Origin: Streptomyces sp. NBC_00236
GTDB lineage: Bacteria; Actinomycetota; Actinomycetes; Streptomycetales; Streptomycetaceae
Length of the DNA: 64,000 bases
Direction: 5' to 3'
Assembly: GCF_036195045.1 (NCBI RefSeq)
Contig: NZ_CP108100.1
Coordinates: 3,286,001 to 3,350,000, forward strand
Below, piece after piece: positions 24,391 through 33,501 of the stretch. Each line of letters begins with the position of its first letter. Positions within the stretch are counted from its first letter, which is position 1. The notes under the pieces were generated by a model that was not told the DNA's origin, made no database searches, and was given only the letters and a program-made list of their open reading frames with translations. The translations under genes were made by a program, and so were the position numbers.

Positions 24391-26619
24391 TCAGACCCGG
24401 GTCAGCTCACGCGCGTCCCCGGCGTCCGGACCGGCGTCCCCCGCGCCACCGGCGGCCAGCTCCTTGCGCAGGCCCTCACCCTCGACGTCCACGTTGGGCA
24501 GCACCCGGTCCAGCCAGCGCGGCAGCCACCAGGCGCGCTTCCCGAGCAGGGCGAGGACCGCGGGCACGATGGCCATGCGGACGACGAACGCGTCGAAGAA
24601 GACGGCGATGGCGAGCGAGAAGCCGATCATCTTGATCATCGACTCGCTGGAGCCGATGAATCCGGAGAAGACCGCGATCATGATCACGGCCGCGGCCGAG
24701 ACGACCCGGGCCCCGTGCTTGAAGCCCGTGACGACGGCCTGGCCGGGCTTCTCGCCGTGGACGTACGCCTCACGCATCCGGGTGACGAGGAAGACCTCGT
24801 AGTCCATCGCGAGACCGAAGACCACACCCACCATGAAGATCGGCATCATCGACATGATCGGACCGGTCTGCTCCACCCCGAAGAGCGAGCCGAGCCAGCC
24901 CCACTGGAAGACCGCGACGACCGCGCCCAGGGCCGCGACGACCGAGAGCAGGAAGCCGAGTGCCGCCTTCAGCGGCACCAGGATCGACCGGAAGACCACC
25001 ATCAGCAGCAGGAAGGCGAGGCCGACGACGAGCGCCAGGTACGGAAGCAGCGCGTCGTTCATCTTCTCCGAGAAGTCGATGTTCATCGCGGTGGAGCCGG
25101 TGACCAGAACCTCGGCGCCGGTGTCGGACTTGATGTCCGTGCCCGCGTCGCGGATCGCGTGGACCACGTTCTCCGTCTCGACGGAACTCGGCCGGTCCTT
25201 CGGGACGACCGTGATCATCGCGGCGTCGCCGGCCTTGTTGAAGGTGGCCGGGCTGACGGCGACGACACCGGGCATGCCCGAGATCTCGTCGGTGACCTGC
25301 TTGGCGGCGGTCTTGCCGTCGGAGCTGGCCGCCGTGTCGACGACGACCATCAGCGGCCCGTTGAAGCCGGGGCCGAAGCCCTCGGAGAGCAGGTCGTAGG
25401 CGCGGCGCTGCGTGGTGCTGGTGGGCTGGGAGCCGTCGTCCGGCAGGCCCATCTCCAGCGACGCGGCCGGTACGGCGATGGTGCCCAGGCCGATGACACC
25501 GACCAGCAGCACCCACACGGGCTTGCGGAGCACGAACCGCGCCCAGCGGGTGCCCATGTTCGGCTTGGCCTCGGGCCGGTTCTCGTCCGCGGCGGCCTTG
25601 CGGGCCTTGCGGCCCATGATCCGCTTGCCCACGAACCCGAGCATGGCCGGGACGAGGGTGAGCGCGATGAGGACGGCGATCGCGACCGTGCCGGCCGCGG
25701 CGAAGCCCATCTTCGACAGCATCGGGATGTTGACGACCGCGAGGCCGACCAGGGCGATGACGACGGTGAGCCCGGCGAAGACGACCGCGGAACCGGCCGT
25801 GCCGACCGCACGGCCCGCCGCCTCCTCGCGCTCCCGGCCCTCGGCCAGTTCGGCGCGGTAGCGGGAGACGATGAAGAGCGCGTAGTCGATGCCGACCGCG
25901 AGGCCGATCATCATCGCGAGGGTGGAGGTGGTCGAGCCCAGGTCCAGCACATTGGCCAGCGCGGTGATCGACGAGACGCCGATCCCGACCCCGATCAGGG
26001 CGGTGAGCAGGGGCAGCCCCGCCGCGATCAGCGAGCCGAAGGTGATGACGAGCACCACCGCGGCCAGCGCGATCCCGATGATCTCGGTGGCTCCGGTCTC
26101 CGGCATCACCTGGAGCGCGTCACCGCCGATCTCCACGGTCATCCCGCTCTTCTGCGCCGCCGTCCCCGAGTCCTCCAGGGACTCCCGGGTCGCGTCGGTC
26201 AGCTCCATCGAGTTGACCTTGTAGGTCACCGATACGTACGCGGTCGAACCGTCCTTGGAGACGGCGTTCCCGGTGTACGGGTCGACGACCGAGGCGATCT
26301 GGTCCGAGCCGGACTTCAGCTCGCCGGTGATCTTGTTGACGTCGGCCTTGTGGGCCGGGTCCGTCATCTTCTCGCCCTCGGGCGCCTTGAAGACGATGCG
26401 CGCGGTCGCGCCGTCGGCGCTGGCCGCGGGGAATCGCTGTTCCAGCAGGTCGAAGGCCTTCTGCGCCTCCGTACCCGGGATCGAGAAGGAGCTGGAGGTG
26501 GCGGTGGACGCGGTGGCCGCGCCGAATCCGGCGAGCGCCAGCAGTGCCACCCAGATCAGGGCGACATAGCGGCGGCGCCGGAAGGCGAGCCGTCCGAGCT
26601 TGTAGAGGAATGTGGCCAC
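24391..26619 (-). CDS. MMPL/RND-family exporter
   Basis: Large inner-membrane transporter of 742 residues starting at GTG 26619. Two repeats each consist of one helix, a 130-170-residue extracytoplasmic domain (about 40-180 and 390-535) and five more helices. The proton-relay motif GLAVGIDYALFIVSRYR in the first half and GLAMDYEVFLVTRMREAY in the second are diagnostic. Actinobacterial members export lipids, siderophores or antibiotics. It is directly downstream of its own TetR gene, suggesting drug or lipid efflux under ligand control. Confidence 0.93.
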   Translation of the reverse strand: MATFLYKLGRLAFRRRRYVALIWVALLALAGFGAATASTATSSSFSIPGTEAQKAFDLLEQRFPAASADGATARIVFKAPEGEKMTDPAHKADVNKITGELKSGSDQIASVVDPYTGNAVSKDGSTAYVSVTYKVNSMELTDATRESLEDSGTAAQKSGMTVEIGGDALQVMPETGATEIIGIALAAVVLVITFGSLIAAGLPLLTALIGVGIGVSSITALANVLDLGSTTSTLAMMIGLAVGIDYALFIVSRYRAELAEGREREEAAGRAVGTAGSAVVFAGLTVVIALVGLAVVNIPMLSKMGFAAAGTVAIAVLIALTLVPAMLGFVGKRIMGRKARKAAADENRPEAKPNMGTRWARFVLRKPVWVLLVGVIGLGTIAVPAASLEMGLPDDGSQPTSTTQRRAYDLLSEGFGPGFNGPLMVVVDTAASSDGKTAAKQVTDEISGMPGVVAVSPATFNKAGDAAMITVVPKDRPSSVETENVVHAIRDAGTDIKSDTGAEVLVTGSTAMNIDFSEKMNDALLPYLALVVGLAFLLLMVVFRSILVPLKAALGFLLSVVAALGAVVAVFQWGWLGSLFGVEQTGPIMSMMPIFMVGVVFGLAMDYEVFLVTRMREAYVHGEKPGQAVVTGFKHGARVVSAAAVIMIAVFSGFIGSSESMIKMIGFSLAIAVFFDAFVVRMAIVPAVLALLGKRAWWLPRWLDRVLPNVDVEGEGLRKELAAGGAGDAGPDAGDARELTRV

Positions 26620-26749
26620 GGAGGCGTACTCCCGGTCAGGTCGAGTGGAAATGGGCGTGAGGAACCAGCCCGACGACGAGAGCGGCGTGTCAGGTGGGGC
26701 TTGGGGAGAGGGCCGTACGGGTGCCGTGGGGACGGCGCGGGGACGGCTG

Positions 26750-27322
26750 TCAGACTCCGAGAGCGGGGAGGATCACGGAGTCGACGTAGTCGGAGAGGAA
26801 CGCCTGGTCCACCGGGCGGTCCTCAACGAGCTGCCGGGCGGCGAACGCGCCGATCAGCATGTGCGGTACGTACTTCAGCGCCGGATTGTCCGGACGCAGT
26901 TCACCCCGGTCCACGGCCCGCCGCAGCAGCGTGTCGAGACCGGTCATCTCCGGCTCGATCAGCAGCTCGCGCAGGGCCTGCAGAAGATCGGGGTTCTCAT
27001 GGACGGCATGGCTCAGGCCCCGCATCAGCGCGGAGTCCTTCTCCATCTGGCAGTCGTCACTACGGCCCAGGACGGCATGGAAGTCACCGCGCAGCGAGCC
27101 GGTGTCGACATCGCCGAGGGAAACGGGCTTGTTGTGCCGCATGGCCGTGACGACGAGCTCGGGCTTGCTCCCCCACTGGCGGTAGAGGGTGGCCTTGCTG
27201 GAACGGGTACGCGCGGCGACGGCGTCCATCGTGAGGGCGTCGTAGCCGACCTCGCGGAGCAGGTCGAGCACGGCGGCGTACAGCTCGCTCTCACGCTCGG
27301 GCGTGAGCCGTGTGCGTGCCAT
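26750..27322 (-). CDS. TetR family transcriptional regulator of the MMPL gene
   Basis: Repressor of 190 residues. ATG 27322 follows AGGAGG. The helix-turn-helix (about 20-65) reads LREVGYDALTMDAVAARTRSSKATLYRQWGSKPEL. The C-terminal ligand domain contains a TetR_C_11-like AHMLIG segment (PHMLIGAFAAR). It is transcribed with the MMPL exporter 130 bp downstream and is divergent from the tricorn gene. It probably binds the two palindromes at 27389 and 27430. Confidence 0.93.
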   Translation of the reverse strand: MARTRLTPERESELYAAVLDLLREVGYDALTMDAVAARTRSSKATLYRQWGSKPELVVTAMRHNKPVSLGDVDTGSLRGDFHAVLGRSDDCQMEKDSALMRGLSHAVHENPDLLQALRELLIEPEMTGLDTLLRRAVDRGELRPDNPALKYVPHMLIGAFAARQLVEDRPVDQAFLSDYVDSVILPALGV

Positions 27323-27388
27323 GGTCGACCTCCTGTTCCCTGAGCTCGGTAATGCGTACGTCAGTCGCTTCGCACATCAGTCAATCGA

Positions 27389-27451
27389 ACGAAACTGTTT
27401 CGTACACCTCGACGGTACCCCGCACCCCCAGCGAAACGAAATCGTTTCGCT
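27389..27451. promoter_or_regulatory. Two TetR operator candidates
   Basis: Site 1: ACGAAAC-T-GTTTCGT (27389-27403). Site 2: AGCGAAACGA-AA-TCGTTTCGCT (27430-27451). Both have a CGAAAC/GTTTCG core. They lie between the divergent TetR (27322) and tricorn (27505) starts, so one repressor could control both directions. Confidence 0.75.
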
Positions 27452-27504
27452 TGTGTTCCGCACCACAAGTTGCCGCGGCCCTCGCGCACCGAAAGCATTG
27501 GGGG

Positions 27505-30500
27505 GTGAGTGACGACGTCTCGTATCTCCGGTTCCCGCACCTCCACGAGGATCTGCTCTGCTTCGCCGCGGAGGACGATCTCTGGGTGGCCCCCCTCGTC
27601 CCCGAGGGCGAGGTGCCCGGACGCGCCTGGCGCGTGACCGTCGACCGCACCAGAGTCAGCCATCCGCGCTTCTCCCCCGACGGGACCCGGATCGCCTACA
27701 CGACCTGGCGCAGCCTGGACCCCGAGATCCACCTCGCGCCCGTCGCCGGCGGCCCGTCCCGCCGGCTCACCTACTGGGGGTCGACCGACGCCCGGGTCTG
27801 CGGCTGGACCCCCGACCCCGGGGACGGCGCCCAGATCCTCGCCGTCTCCTCGCACCGGCAGCCGTTCTCGTACTTCTCCTGGGCCTACAGCGTGCCCACG
27901 GACGGCAGCCCCGGCGGCCGGCTGCCCTGGGGCCCGGTCTCCGACATCGCCGTGGCCGAGATCGACGGCGAACGCCGCACCCTGCTCCTGACCGGAAAGC
28001 CGCCGCACGAGCCGGCCGCCTGGAAGCGGTACCGGGGCGGCGCGACCGGGCGGCTGTGGCTGCACGGCGAGCGGCTGCTCCCGGACATCGGCGGGCACCT
28101 CGACTCCCCGATGTTCGTCGGCGGCCGCATCGCGTTCCTCTCCGACCACGAGGGCGTCGGCAACCTGTACTCCTGCCTCCCCGACGGCACCGACCTGCGC
28201 CGGCACACGGACCACGACGCCTTCTACGCCCGGCACGCCTCCAGCGACGGACACCGTGTCGTCTACCAGTGCGCGGGCGAGGTGTGGCTGGTCGACGACC
28301 TGGAGTCCCCCGACGCCGTGCCCCGCAAGCTGGAGGTCCGGCTCGGCGGGCCGCGCGCCGGCCGTCGTACGTACCAGGTGGCGGCCGCCAGCAACATCGA
28401 CTCGCTCTCCGTGGACGAGACCGGCCGGGCGAGCGCCGTCGCGGTACGCGGCAGCCTGTACTGGCTCACCCACCGCGACGGCCCCGCCCGCACCATCACG
28501 GACACGCCCGGCGTCCGTGTCCGGCTGCCGGAGATGCTCGGCAGCGGCGGGAAGGTCGCGTACGTCACCGACGCGGACGGCGAGGACGCGATCGAGATCG
28601 CCTACCTGCCGCGCGCCAGCGGCGACCGCCCGCCGCTCCGGCTCGCCTCCGGCCTGCTCGGCCGGGTCCAGGAGCTCATCTCCGACCCGGACGGCGAACG
28701 GCTCGCCATCGCCTCGCACGACGGCCGCCTCCTGCTCCTGGAGACCGACGAGGAGACCTCCACCGGCGAGCCCACCGAACTGATCCGCTCCGTCAACGGC
28801 CCGGTCCGCGATCTGGCCTTCTCCCCGGACGGTGCCTGGCTGACCTGGTCGCACCCGGGCATCGGCCGCTCCCTGCGCAAGATCAAGCTCGCCCGCATCC
28901 AGGGCCCCGGCGCCCCCACGATCGTCGACGTCACCAACGGCCGCTTCGAGGACGAGAACCCCGTCTTCACGGGCGACGGCCGCTATCTCGCCTTCCTCTC
29001 CTGGCGCGGCTTCGACCCGGTGTACGACGTGCACACCGGCGACCTCTCCTTCCCGCTCGGCTGCCGTCCCTACCTCGTCCCGCTCTCCTCGGCGACGCCC
29101 TCCCCCTTCGCCCTCTCCCCCGACGGCCGGCCCGCCGCGGGCGGCCTCGACCCGGTGGACTCCGACGAGGCGGGTACGGCCGAGGGCTCCACGGTCACCG
29201 TCGAGTTCGAGGGCCTGGAGAGCCGGGTCACGCCGTTCCCGGTCTCCGCCTCCAAGTACTCCGCGCTGTACCCGGTCAGCGGCGGCGGTCTCGTGTGGCT
29301 GCGCTGGCCGATCTCCGGCGCGCTCGGCGAGACGTTCGCCAACCCGGCGGACATGTCGGGGCGGCCGACCCTGGAGTACTTCAACATCGCCAAGGCGAAG
29401 AAGACCGAACTCGTCGACCACCTCGACTGGTTCGCCGTCAGCGGCGACGCGTCCCGCCTCGTCGTCATGGACGACGGCGAACTGCGCGCCGTACCCGCGA
29501 CCGAGCCCGGCGACAACGACTCCACGGTCTACATCGACCTGCGCCGCATCCTGCACGAGGCCGACCCGCCGGCGGAGTGGCGCCAGGCATACAACGAGGC
29601 GGGCCGCCTCATCCGCTCCTACTTCTGGGAGCCGGACATGTGCGGCATCGACTGGCCGGCGATCCTCGACCAGTACCGCCCCCTGGTCGAACGGGTGGCC
29701 ACCCCGGACGAGTTCGCCGACCTCCTGCGCGAAGTCCTGGGCGAACTGGGCACGTCCCACGCCTACGTCTCCCCCGCCCGCCGCAACGAGGGCCCCCCGC
29801 ACTACCAGCGCGCGATCGGCCTGCTCGGCGTCAACTTCGTGTGCAGGGAGGGCGCCTGGACCCTCGCCCGCATTCTGCCCGGCGACTCCTCGGACTCCAA
29901 GGCCCGCTCCCCGCTGGCCGGTACGGGCATCCGCGAGGGCGCGGTCCTCACCCACGTCGACGGTCGCCCGGTCGACCCCGTCACCGGCCCCTACCCCCTC
30001 CTCTCCGCGGCGGGCGGCACCACGGTCGAACTGACCTTCCGCCCCGCCGAGGGCGAGGGCCGCTCCCGCCGCGTGGCGATCGTCCCGCTGGTCGACGAAC
30101 GCCCACTGCGCTACCAGGACTGGGTCGCCAAACGCCGCGAGGTCGTCCGCGAACTGAGCGGCGGCCGCTGCGGCTACCTCCACATCCCCGACATGGGTGG
30201 CTCCGGCTGGGCCCAGTTCAACCGCGACCTGCGCCTGGAGGTCTCCCGCCCGGCGCTGATCGTCGACGTACGCGGCAACGCGGGCGGCCACATCAGCGAA
30301 CTGGTCGTGGAGAAACTCACCCGCACGATCCTGGGCTGGGACCTCACCCGCAACGCCCAGCCGGTCTCGTACGCCTCCAACGCCCCCCGGGGGCCCGTCG
30401 TCGCGCTGGCCGACGAGGCGACGTCCTCCGACGGCGACATGATCACCGCCGCGTTCCGCCTGCTGAAGCTGGGCCCGGTGGTGGGCCAGCGCACCTGGGG

Positions 30501-30789
30501 CGGTGTCGTCGGCATGACGGGCCGCCACCGGCTGGGCGACGGAACGGTGATCACGGTGCCGATGAACGCGGCGTGGTTCGACACGTACGGCTGGTCGGTG
30601 GAGAACCACGGCGTGGAACCGGACCTGGAGGCCCTGCGCACTCCCCTCGACTGGGCGGAGGGACGGCACGCGGTACTGGACGACGCGGTGCGGGTCGCGC
30701 TGGACCTGCTGGCGGCGCACCCGCCGGCGACAGCGCCGACGTACGACACGGCGCCGGACCGCAGGCGGCCTCCGTTGCCGCCGCGGTAG
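27505..30789 (+). CDS. Tricorn-type protease, S41 family
   Basis: Very large cytosolic serine peptidase (1094 residues), usually a hexamer that trims oligopeptides released by the proteasome. GTG 27505 is used, with GGGGG just before it. N-terminal beta-propellers cover about 1-640 with repeated SPDG-x-W/R blades. A helical C1 domain, PDZ (about 745-840) and the S41 core follow. The catalytic Ser is in SSDGDMITAAF, and GQRTWGGVVGM is near the Glu/oxyanion region. Length fits the family. Regulation is possibly shared with the divergent TetR gene. Confidence 0.93.
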   Translation: MSDDVSYLRFPHLHEDLLCFAAEDDLWVAPLVPEGEVPGRAWRVTVDRTRVSHPRFSPDGTRIAYTTWRSLDPEIHLAPVAGGPSRRLTYWGSTDARVCGWTPDPGDGAQILAVSSHRQPFSYFSWAYSVPTDGSPGGRLPWGPVSDIAVAEIDGERRTLLLTGKPPHEPAAWKRYRGGATGRLWLHGERLLPDIGGHLDSPMFVGGRIAFLSDHEGVGNLYSCLPDGTDLRRHTDHDAFYARHASSDGHRVVYQCAGEVWLVDDLESPDAVPRKLEVRLGGPRAGRRTYQVAAASNIDSLSVDETGRASAVAVRGSLYWLTHRDGPARTITDTPGVRVRLPEMLGSGGKVAYVTDADGEDAIEIAYLPRASGDRPPLRLASGLLGRVQELISDPDGERLAIASHDGRLLLLETDEETSTGEPTELIRSVNGPVRDLAFSPDGAWLTWSHPGIGRSLRKIKLARIQGPGAPTIVDVTNGRFEDENPVFTGDGRYLAFLSWRGFDPVYDVHTGDLSFPLGCRPYLVPLSSATPSPFALSPDGRPAAGGLDPVDSDEAGTAEGSTVTVEFEGLESRVTPFPVSASKYSALYPVSGGGLVWLRWPISGALGETFANPADMSGRPTLEYFNIAKAKKTELVDHLDWFAVSGDASRLVVMDDGELRAVPATEPGDNDSTVYIDLRRILHEADPPAEWRQAYNEAGRLIRSYFWEPDMCGIDWPAILDQYRPLVERVATPDEFADLLREVLGELGTSHAYVSPARRNEGPPHYQRAIGLLGVNFVCREGAWTLARILPGDSSDSKARSPLAGTGIREGAVLTHVDGRPVDPVTGPYPLLSAAGGTTVELTFRPAEGEGRSRRVAIVPLVDERPLRYQDWVAKRREVVRELSGGRCGYLHIPDMGGSGWAQFNRDLRLEVSRPALIVDVRGNAGGHISELVVEKLTRTILGWDLTRNAQPVSYASNAPRGPVVALADEATSSDGDMITAAFRLLKLGPVVGQRTWGGVVGMTGRHRLGDGTVITVPMNAAWFDTYGWSVENHGVEPDLEALRTPLDWAEGRHAVLDDAVRVALDLLAAHPPATAPTYDTAPDRRRPPLPPR

Positions 30790-30809
30790 GGGTAGGGGCG
30801 GGAGCGGTG

Positions 30810-30962
30810 AGCTTCGAGATTCGAGCCCCGAGATCCAAGCCCCGAACTCCGAGCTTCGAAAGGCTCTGTTCACTCTTTCGTGGGTACGCGACGGGGGCTC
30901 GGCCCGGGTCTCGACGCTCGGGACCCGAGCCCCGAGTTTCGAGTGCCGAGATTCGAGCGATG
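30810..30962. repeat. Degenerate TTCGAG/CCGAG repeat tract
   Basis: Multiple short interspersed copies of GAGATTCGAG and GAGCCCCGAG-like words, with the inverted repeat GCTCGGG-A-CCCGAGC about 30918-30932. No coding capacity is convincing. The tract lies after the tricorn stop at 30789. Confidence 0.6.
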
Positions 30963-30971
30963 CCTGACAAC

Positions 30972-31018
30972 CGGTAGGTAAAAGAAGGAGGTTGGGGAAA
31001 CCCTCCCCACCTCCCTAC
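30972..31018 (+). terminator. Hairpin before the accessory segment
   Basis: GGTAGG (outer left) pairs with CCTACC near 31014-31019, and GGAGGT-T-GGGG (30987-30997) pairs with CCCCACCTCC (31005-31014) with one bulged T. The remainder up to 31169 shows no further clear feature. Confidence 0.55.
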
Positions 31019-31169
31019 CCCGTAACGGCGAGCAAGTGTGACAATTTGTGACCGACTTGCGGCAGAGCGTCGCGGCTGCTTACGGTGCCCACGACGTAGC
31101 GACCCCGACACGGTGTTGATGCACCGGCCGGGGTCTCACCCCAAGATCGAACGAAAGCGACCCGATCTC

Positions 31170-32171
31170 GTGGCTACCCCGAACCTTAGCTCCGCCCTGC
31201 CGACGCCCGCAGTCCCGGCTCCGGCCCCGTGCCCGAAGGCCAGCCCCGGCTACGGCAAGCGTTCCGTCCCGGACCAGCGCCCGCCCCGAGCCGACGACTT
31301 CGCGTGCCTCCCGGAGCGGGAGCGGTACATCGCCGCATACGTCGACACGCTCCCCGAGGGCGCCGCGATGAACATCAAGTCGCTCGCCAAACAGCAACCC
31401 TTGTACGGGCAGATGGCCGTCGGCAGCGCGCTGCGGGCCCTCGGCGTGGCCGGTCACCTGCGCCAGGCGCGGTGCGCGGTCGGCGACGGAGACACCCTGC
31501 GCTGGGTCACCCGCACCTTCTGGTCGCGGACGGCCCGCGACAACGAGTGGTGGAACACCTTCCTCACCGCCGAGGCACACCACCGCCTGCCGCAACCGGT
31601 GATCACATCGGCCACACCCCCACCCCCGTGGGTCCCGGCGGAACACACCGCGCCAGACGAGCCCGCCCCCACCCCGCTCGTACCGCAGCAGCGCACTGCC
31701 TCGCAGGACGAGTCACCCGCCTATGCCGTGTTGTCCCAACTTGGCGCCGCCGGCAAGCGCTTGGGCCTCTCCGAGGACGACTGCCGAGACCTGGAGGAGC
31801 TGGCCGCCGCATGGTTCGCACGCGGCGCGGACGCCGACTACCTCGTCCACACGCTCACCTCCGGGCTGCCCCCGGCCGTCGACTCCCCGCTCGGCTTCGT
31901 CAGGAAGCGCCTCATCACCAAGCTCCCGCCCCGGCGACTCGCCACCCCGCTCCCCGCACCACCGGGCACATCGACACCCCGCCTGATGGCCGAGTGCACC
32001 GACTGCGGCGCACCCGGCAGGCCCGAAGCCTTCCGCGACGGCTTGTGCGGTCCCTGCCGCGAACCCGCCCGGAGCCCCGACGCCGATCAGGCGTCCGCCG
32101 AGAGGCCCGGCATCGAGCGCGACATCCAGGCCCACGTGACGCGGCTGCGCGAACAGCTGAAGCTGCGTTGA
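31170..32171 (+). CDS. Helix-turn-helix (MarR-like) DNA-binding protein with C-terminal zinc finger
   Basis: Protein of 333 residues from GTG 31170; an in-frame ATG at 31119 is an alternative and neither has a strong ribosome site. RERYIAAYVDTLPEGAAMNIKSL and the helix to GHLRQARCAVG form a winged-helix region (about 40-110), followed by RWVTRTFWSRTARDNEWW. A Pro-rich linker leads to a helical domain (about 180-255). The C-terminal CTDCGAPGRP...CGPCR (two CxxC) would bind zinc. Such proteins recur as lineage-specific regulators in Streptomyces. The target is unknown. Confidence 0.72.
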   Translation: MATPNLSSALPTPAVPAPAPCPKASPGYGKRSVPDQRPPRADDFACLPERERYIAAYVDTLPEGAAMNIKSLAKQQPLYGQMAVGSALRALGVAGHLRQARCAVGDGDTLRWVTRTFWSRTARDNEWWNTFLTAEAHHRLPQPVITSATPPPPWVPAEHTAPDEPAPTPLVPQQRTASQDESPAYAVLSQLGAAGKRLGLSEDDCRDLEELAAAWFARGADADYLVHTLTSGLPPAVDSPLGFVRKRLITKLPPRRLATPLPAPPGTSTPRLMAECTDCGAPGRPEAFRDGLCGPCREPARSPDADQASAERPGIERDIQAHVTRLREQLKLR

Positions 32172-32204
32172 CGCACGGTCAGCATCGGGTTCCGTACCCT
32201 GCTC

Positions 32205-32372
32205 CGCACCCGCTCGCGCACAGTCAACGGCGATGGCGGCAACTAACTCGAAGTCGCCGAAGGCCACCCCGGCCTCGTCCCCGTTCGCGATTCCAAGCGC
32301 CCCAGCGGCCCCGTGCTCATCGTGAACGCAGCCGCCTGGGCACCGTTCGTAGAGGCCGTCAAGGCAGCCTGA
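32205..32372 (+). pseudogene. DUF397 gene remnant with internal TAA
   Basis: In the frame ending at TGA 32370-32372, SRTVNGDGGN, a TAA stop (32244-32246), LEVAEGHPGLVPVRDSKRPS and WAPFVEAVKAA can be read. This is the DUF397 pattern (NGGNCVEVA...VAVRDSK...W..F...VK). The stop replaces the Cys position and no start codon or ribosome site precedes it. DUF397 proteins partner XRE regulators of the WhiJ/BldB systems. No XRE partner remains here. Confidence 0.78.
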
Positions 32373-32382
32373 CGTCGGGAAG

Positions 32383-32958
32383 TCAGCCGCCCTGCGCCGC
32401 AGAGCGATGGACCTTGCCGCAACCGCACTCCTGCGGCTCCGCGGAACCCGCCTGTTCCATGCGGCGGATCTCCAGCTCTGCCACGTCCAGGTGCCCGAGG
32501 TCGAGGGCCATCGCGGCACGCCCGGCGACGTAGAAGACGTCCTGGCGGGTCCGACAGTCCAAGCCCGGTTGGCGGCACAGGGCCAGGAACCGCACCTCAA
32601 GGCTGAGTTCGATGCGGCCCATCTCGCACCCGACGTGGGCCGGGACCGCGGTGTGCCGGAGATCCTTGACGTAGTCGCGCGTCTGCCGGTCCGCCTCGTC
32701 AGGCCGGGCTTCCACGGGGCGATAGGGATGATCGGCCCACTCCGTGTCAGCCCACTGGACGAGTTCTTCCAGACGCTCCGAGGCGACATCCGCATCCGGG
32801 GGCGAGGCGGACAGGGCGGCGTCCGCTTCGGCGACCAGTCGGGCGAGACGGCGCCGCGCGTCGTCGTCCCCCGCCGCGCACATCGCGACGAAGCCCGACA
32901 GCACGTCGAGCCTGCGGGAAACTTCCGCCCGCTGCCAGATCTCGTACAGTTCCGCCAT
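32383..32958 (-). CDS. Hypothetical protein
   Basis: Protein of 191 residues, ATG 32958 after GAGGGA. It is mostly charged helices (Arg/Ala/Glu) with a Trp-rich middle (VQWADTEWADHPYRP). A C-terminal CGCGKVH could bind metal. It contains no transmembrane segment and no family is recognised. It converges on the DUF397 remnant with 10 bp between. Confidence 0.7.
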   Translation of the reverse strand: MAELYEIWQRAEVSRRLDVLSGFVAMCAAGDDDARRRLARLVAEADAALSASPPDADVASERLEELVQWADTEWADHPYRPVEARPDEADRQTRDYVKDLRHTAVPAHVGCEMGRIELSLEVRFLALCRQPGLDCRTRQDVFYVAGRAAMALDLGHLDVAELEIRRMEQAGSAEPQECGCGKVHRSAAQGG

Positions 32959-33072
32959 CCACCGTTCCCTCTTCGCCGACCGCGCCCACGCGCCTTCGCG
33001 CCCCGAACCCTACGACGCACCCCCGTCGGCGGGTCCAGCGGTTTTCCCGCGCTCAGCGAACGATGCCGCCGG

Positions 33073-33501
33073 TCAGCCGTAGTACGGCTCCATCACCGCC
33101 CGCACCTCCTCCAGCAACGCCGGGCCCTCCTGCGGCACGGGCGGGCGGCCGTTGCCCGGCCTGAGGTCCAGGAGCTGTTCGCCGGAGAGGGCGAACAGCA
33201 CGCGCCGCAGGCCCGCCTGCTGGATGGCCGCCGCGCACATCGCGCAGGGCTCGCAGCTGGTGTACATCGTGGTGGCCGCCGCCGTGGACGCGTCCAGTTC
33301 CCTCGCCGCCCATCGCGCGAGCTTCAGTTCCGGGTGCGCGGTGATGTCCCGGTCGGTGAGCGTCGTGTTGCGGTCCTCCGCCAGGACCGTCCCGTCCGGG
33401 GCCGCCAGCAGCGAGCCGAACGGTGGGTTTCCGCTCTCGCGTGCCTCTGCCGCGAGGGCGATGGCACGTCGGAGGAGGATGTGGTCGTCGGGCGTGGTCA
33501 T
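33073..33501 (-). CDS. Nucleoside/CMP-type deaminase
   Basis: Zinc-dependent deaminase of 142 residues. The metal/catalytic motif is HPEL (His plus Glu in HxE) and the second is SCEPCAMCAAAI (PCxxC). The fold resembles guanine deaminase or TadA-like nucleobase deaminases that make xanthine or inosine. GNPPFGSLLAAPDG at the start is typical. ATG 33501 overlaps the LLM oxidoreductase stop by 4 bp, so the two are co-translated. Confidence 0.88.
   Translation of the reverse strand: MTTPDDHILLRRAIALAAEARESGNPPFGSLLAAPDGTVLAEDRNTTLTDRDITAHPELKLARWAARELDASTAAATTMYTSCEPCAMCAAAIQQAGLRRVLFALSGEQLLDLRPGNGRPPVPQEGPALLEEVRAVMEPYYG

Noticed and set aside
27361..30873. A 1170-residue open frame opposite the tricorn gene
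   Set aside because: It is the mirror of a strong coding gene with third-position GC bias. No domain and no ribosome site support it.
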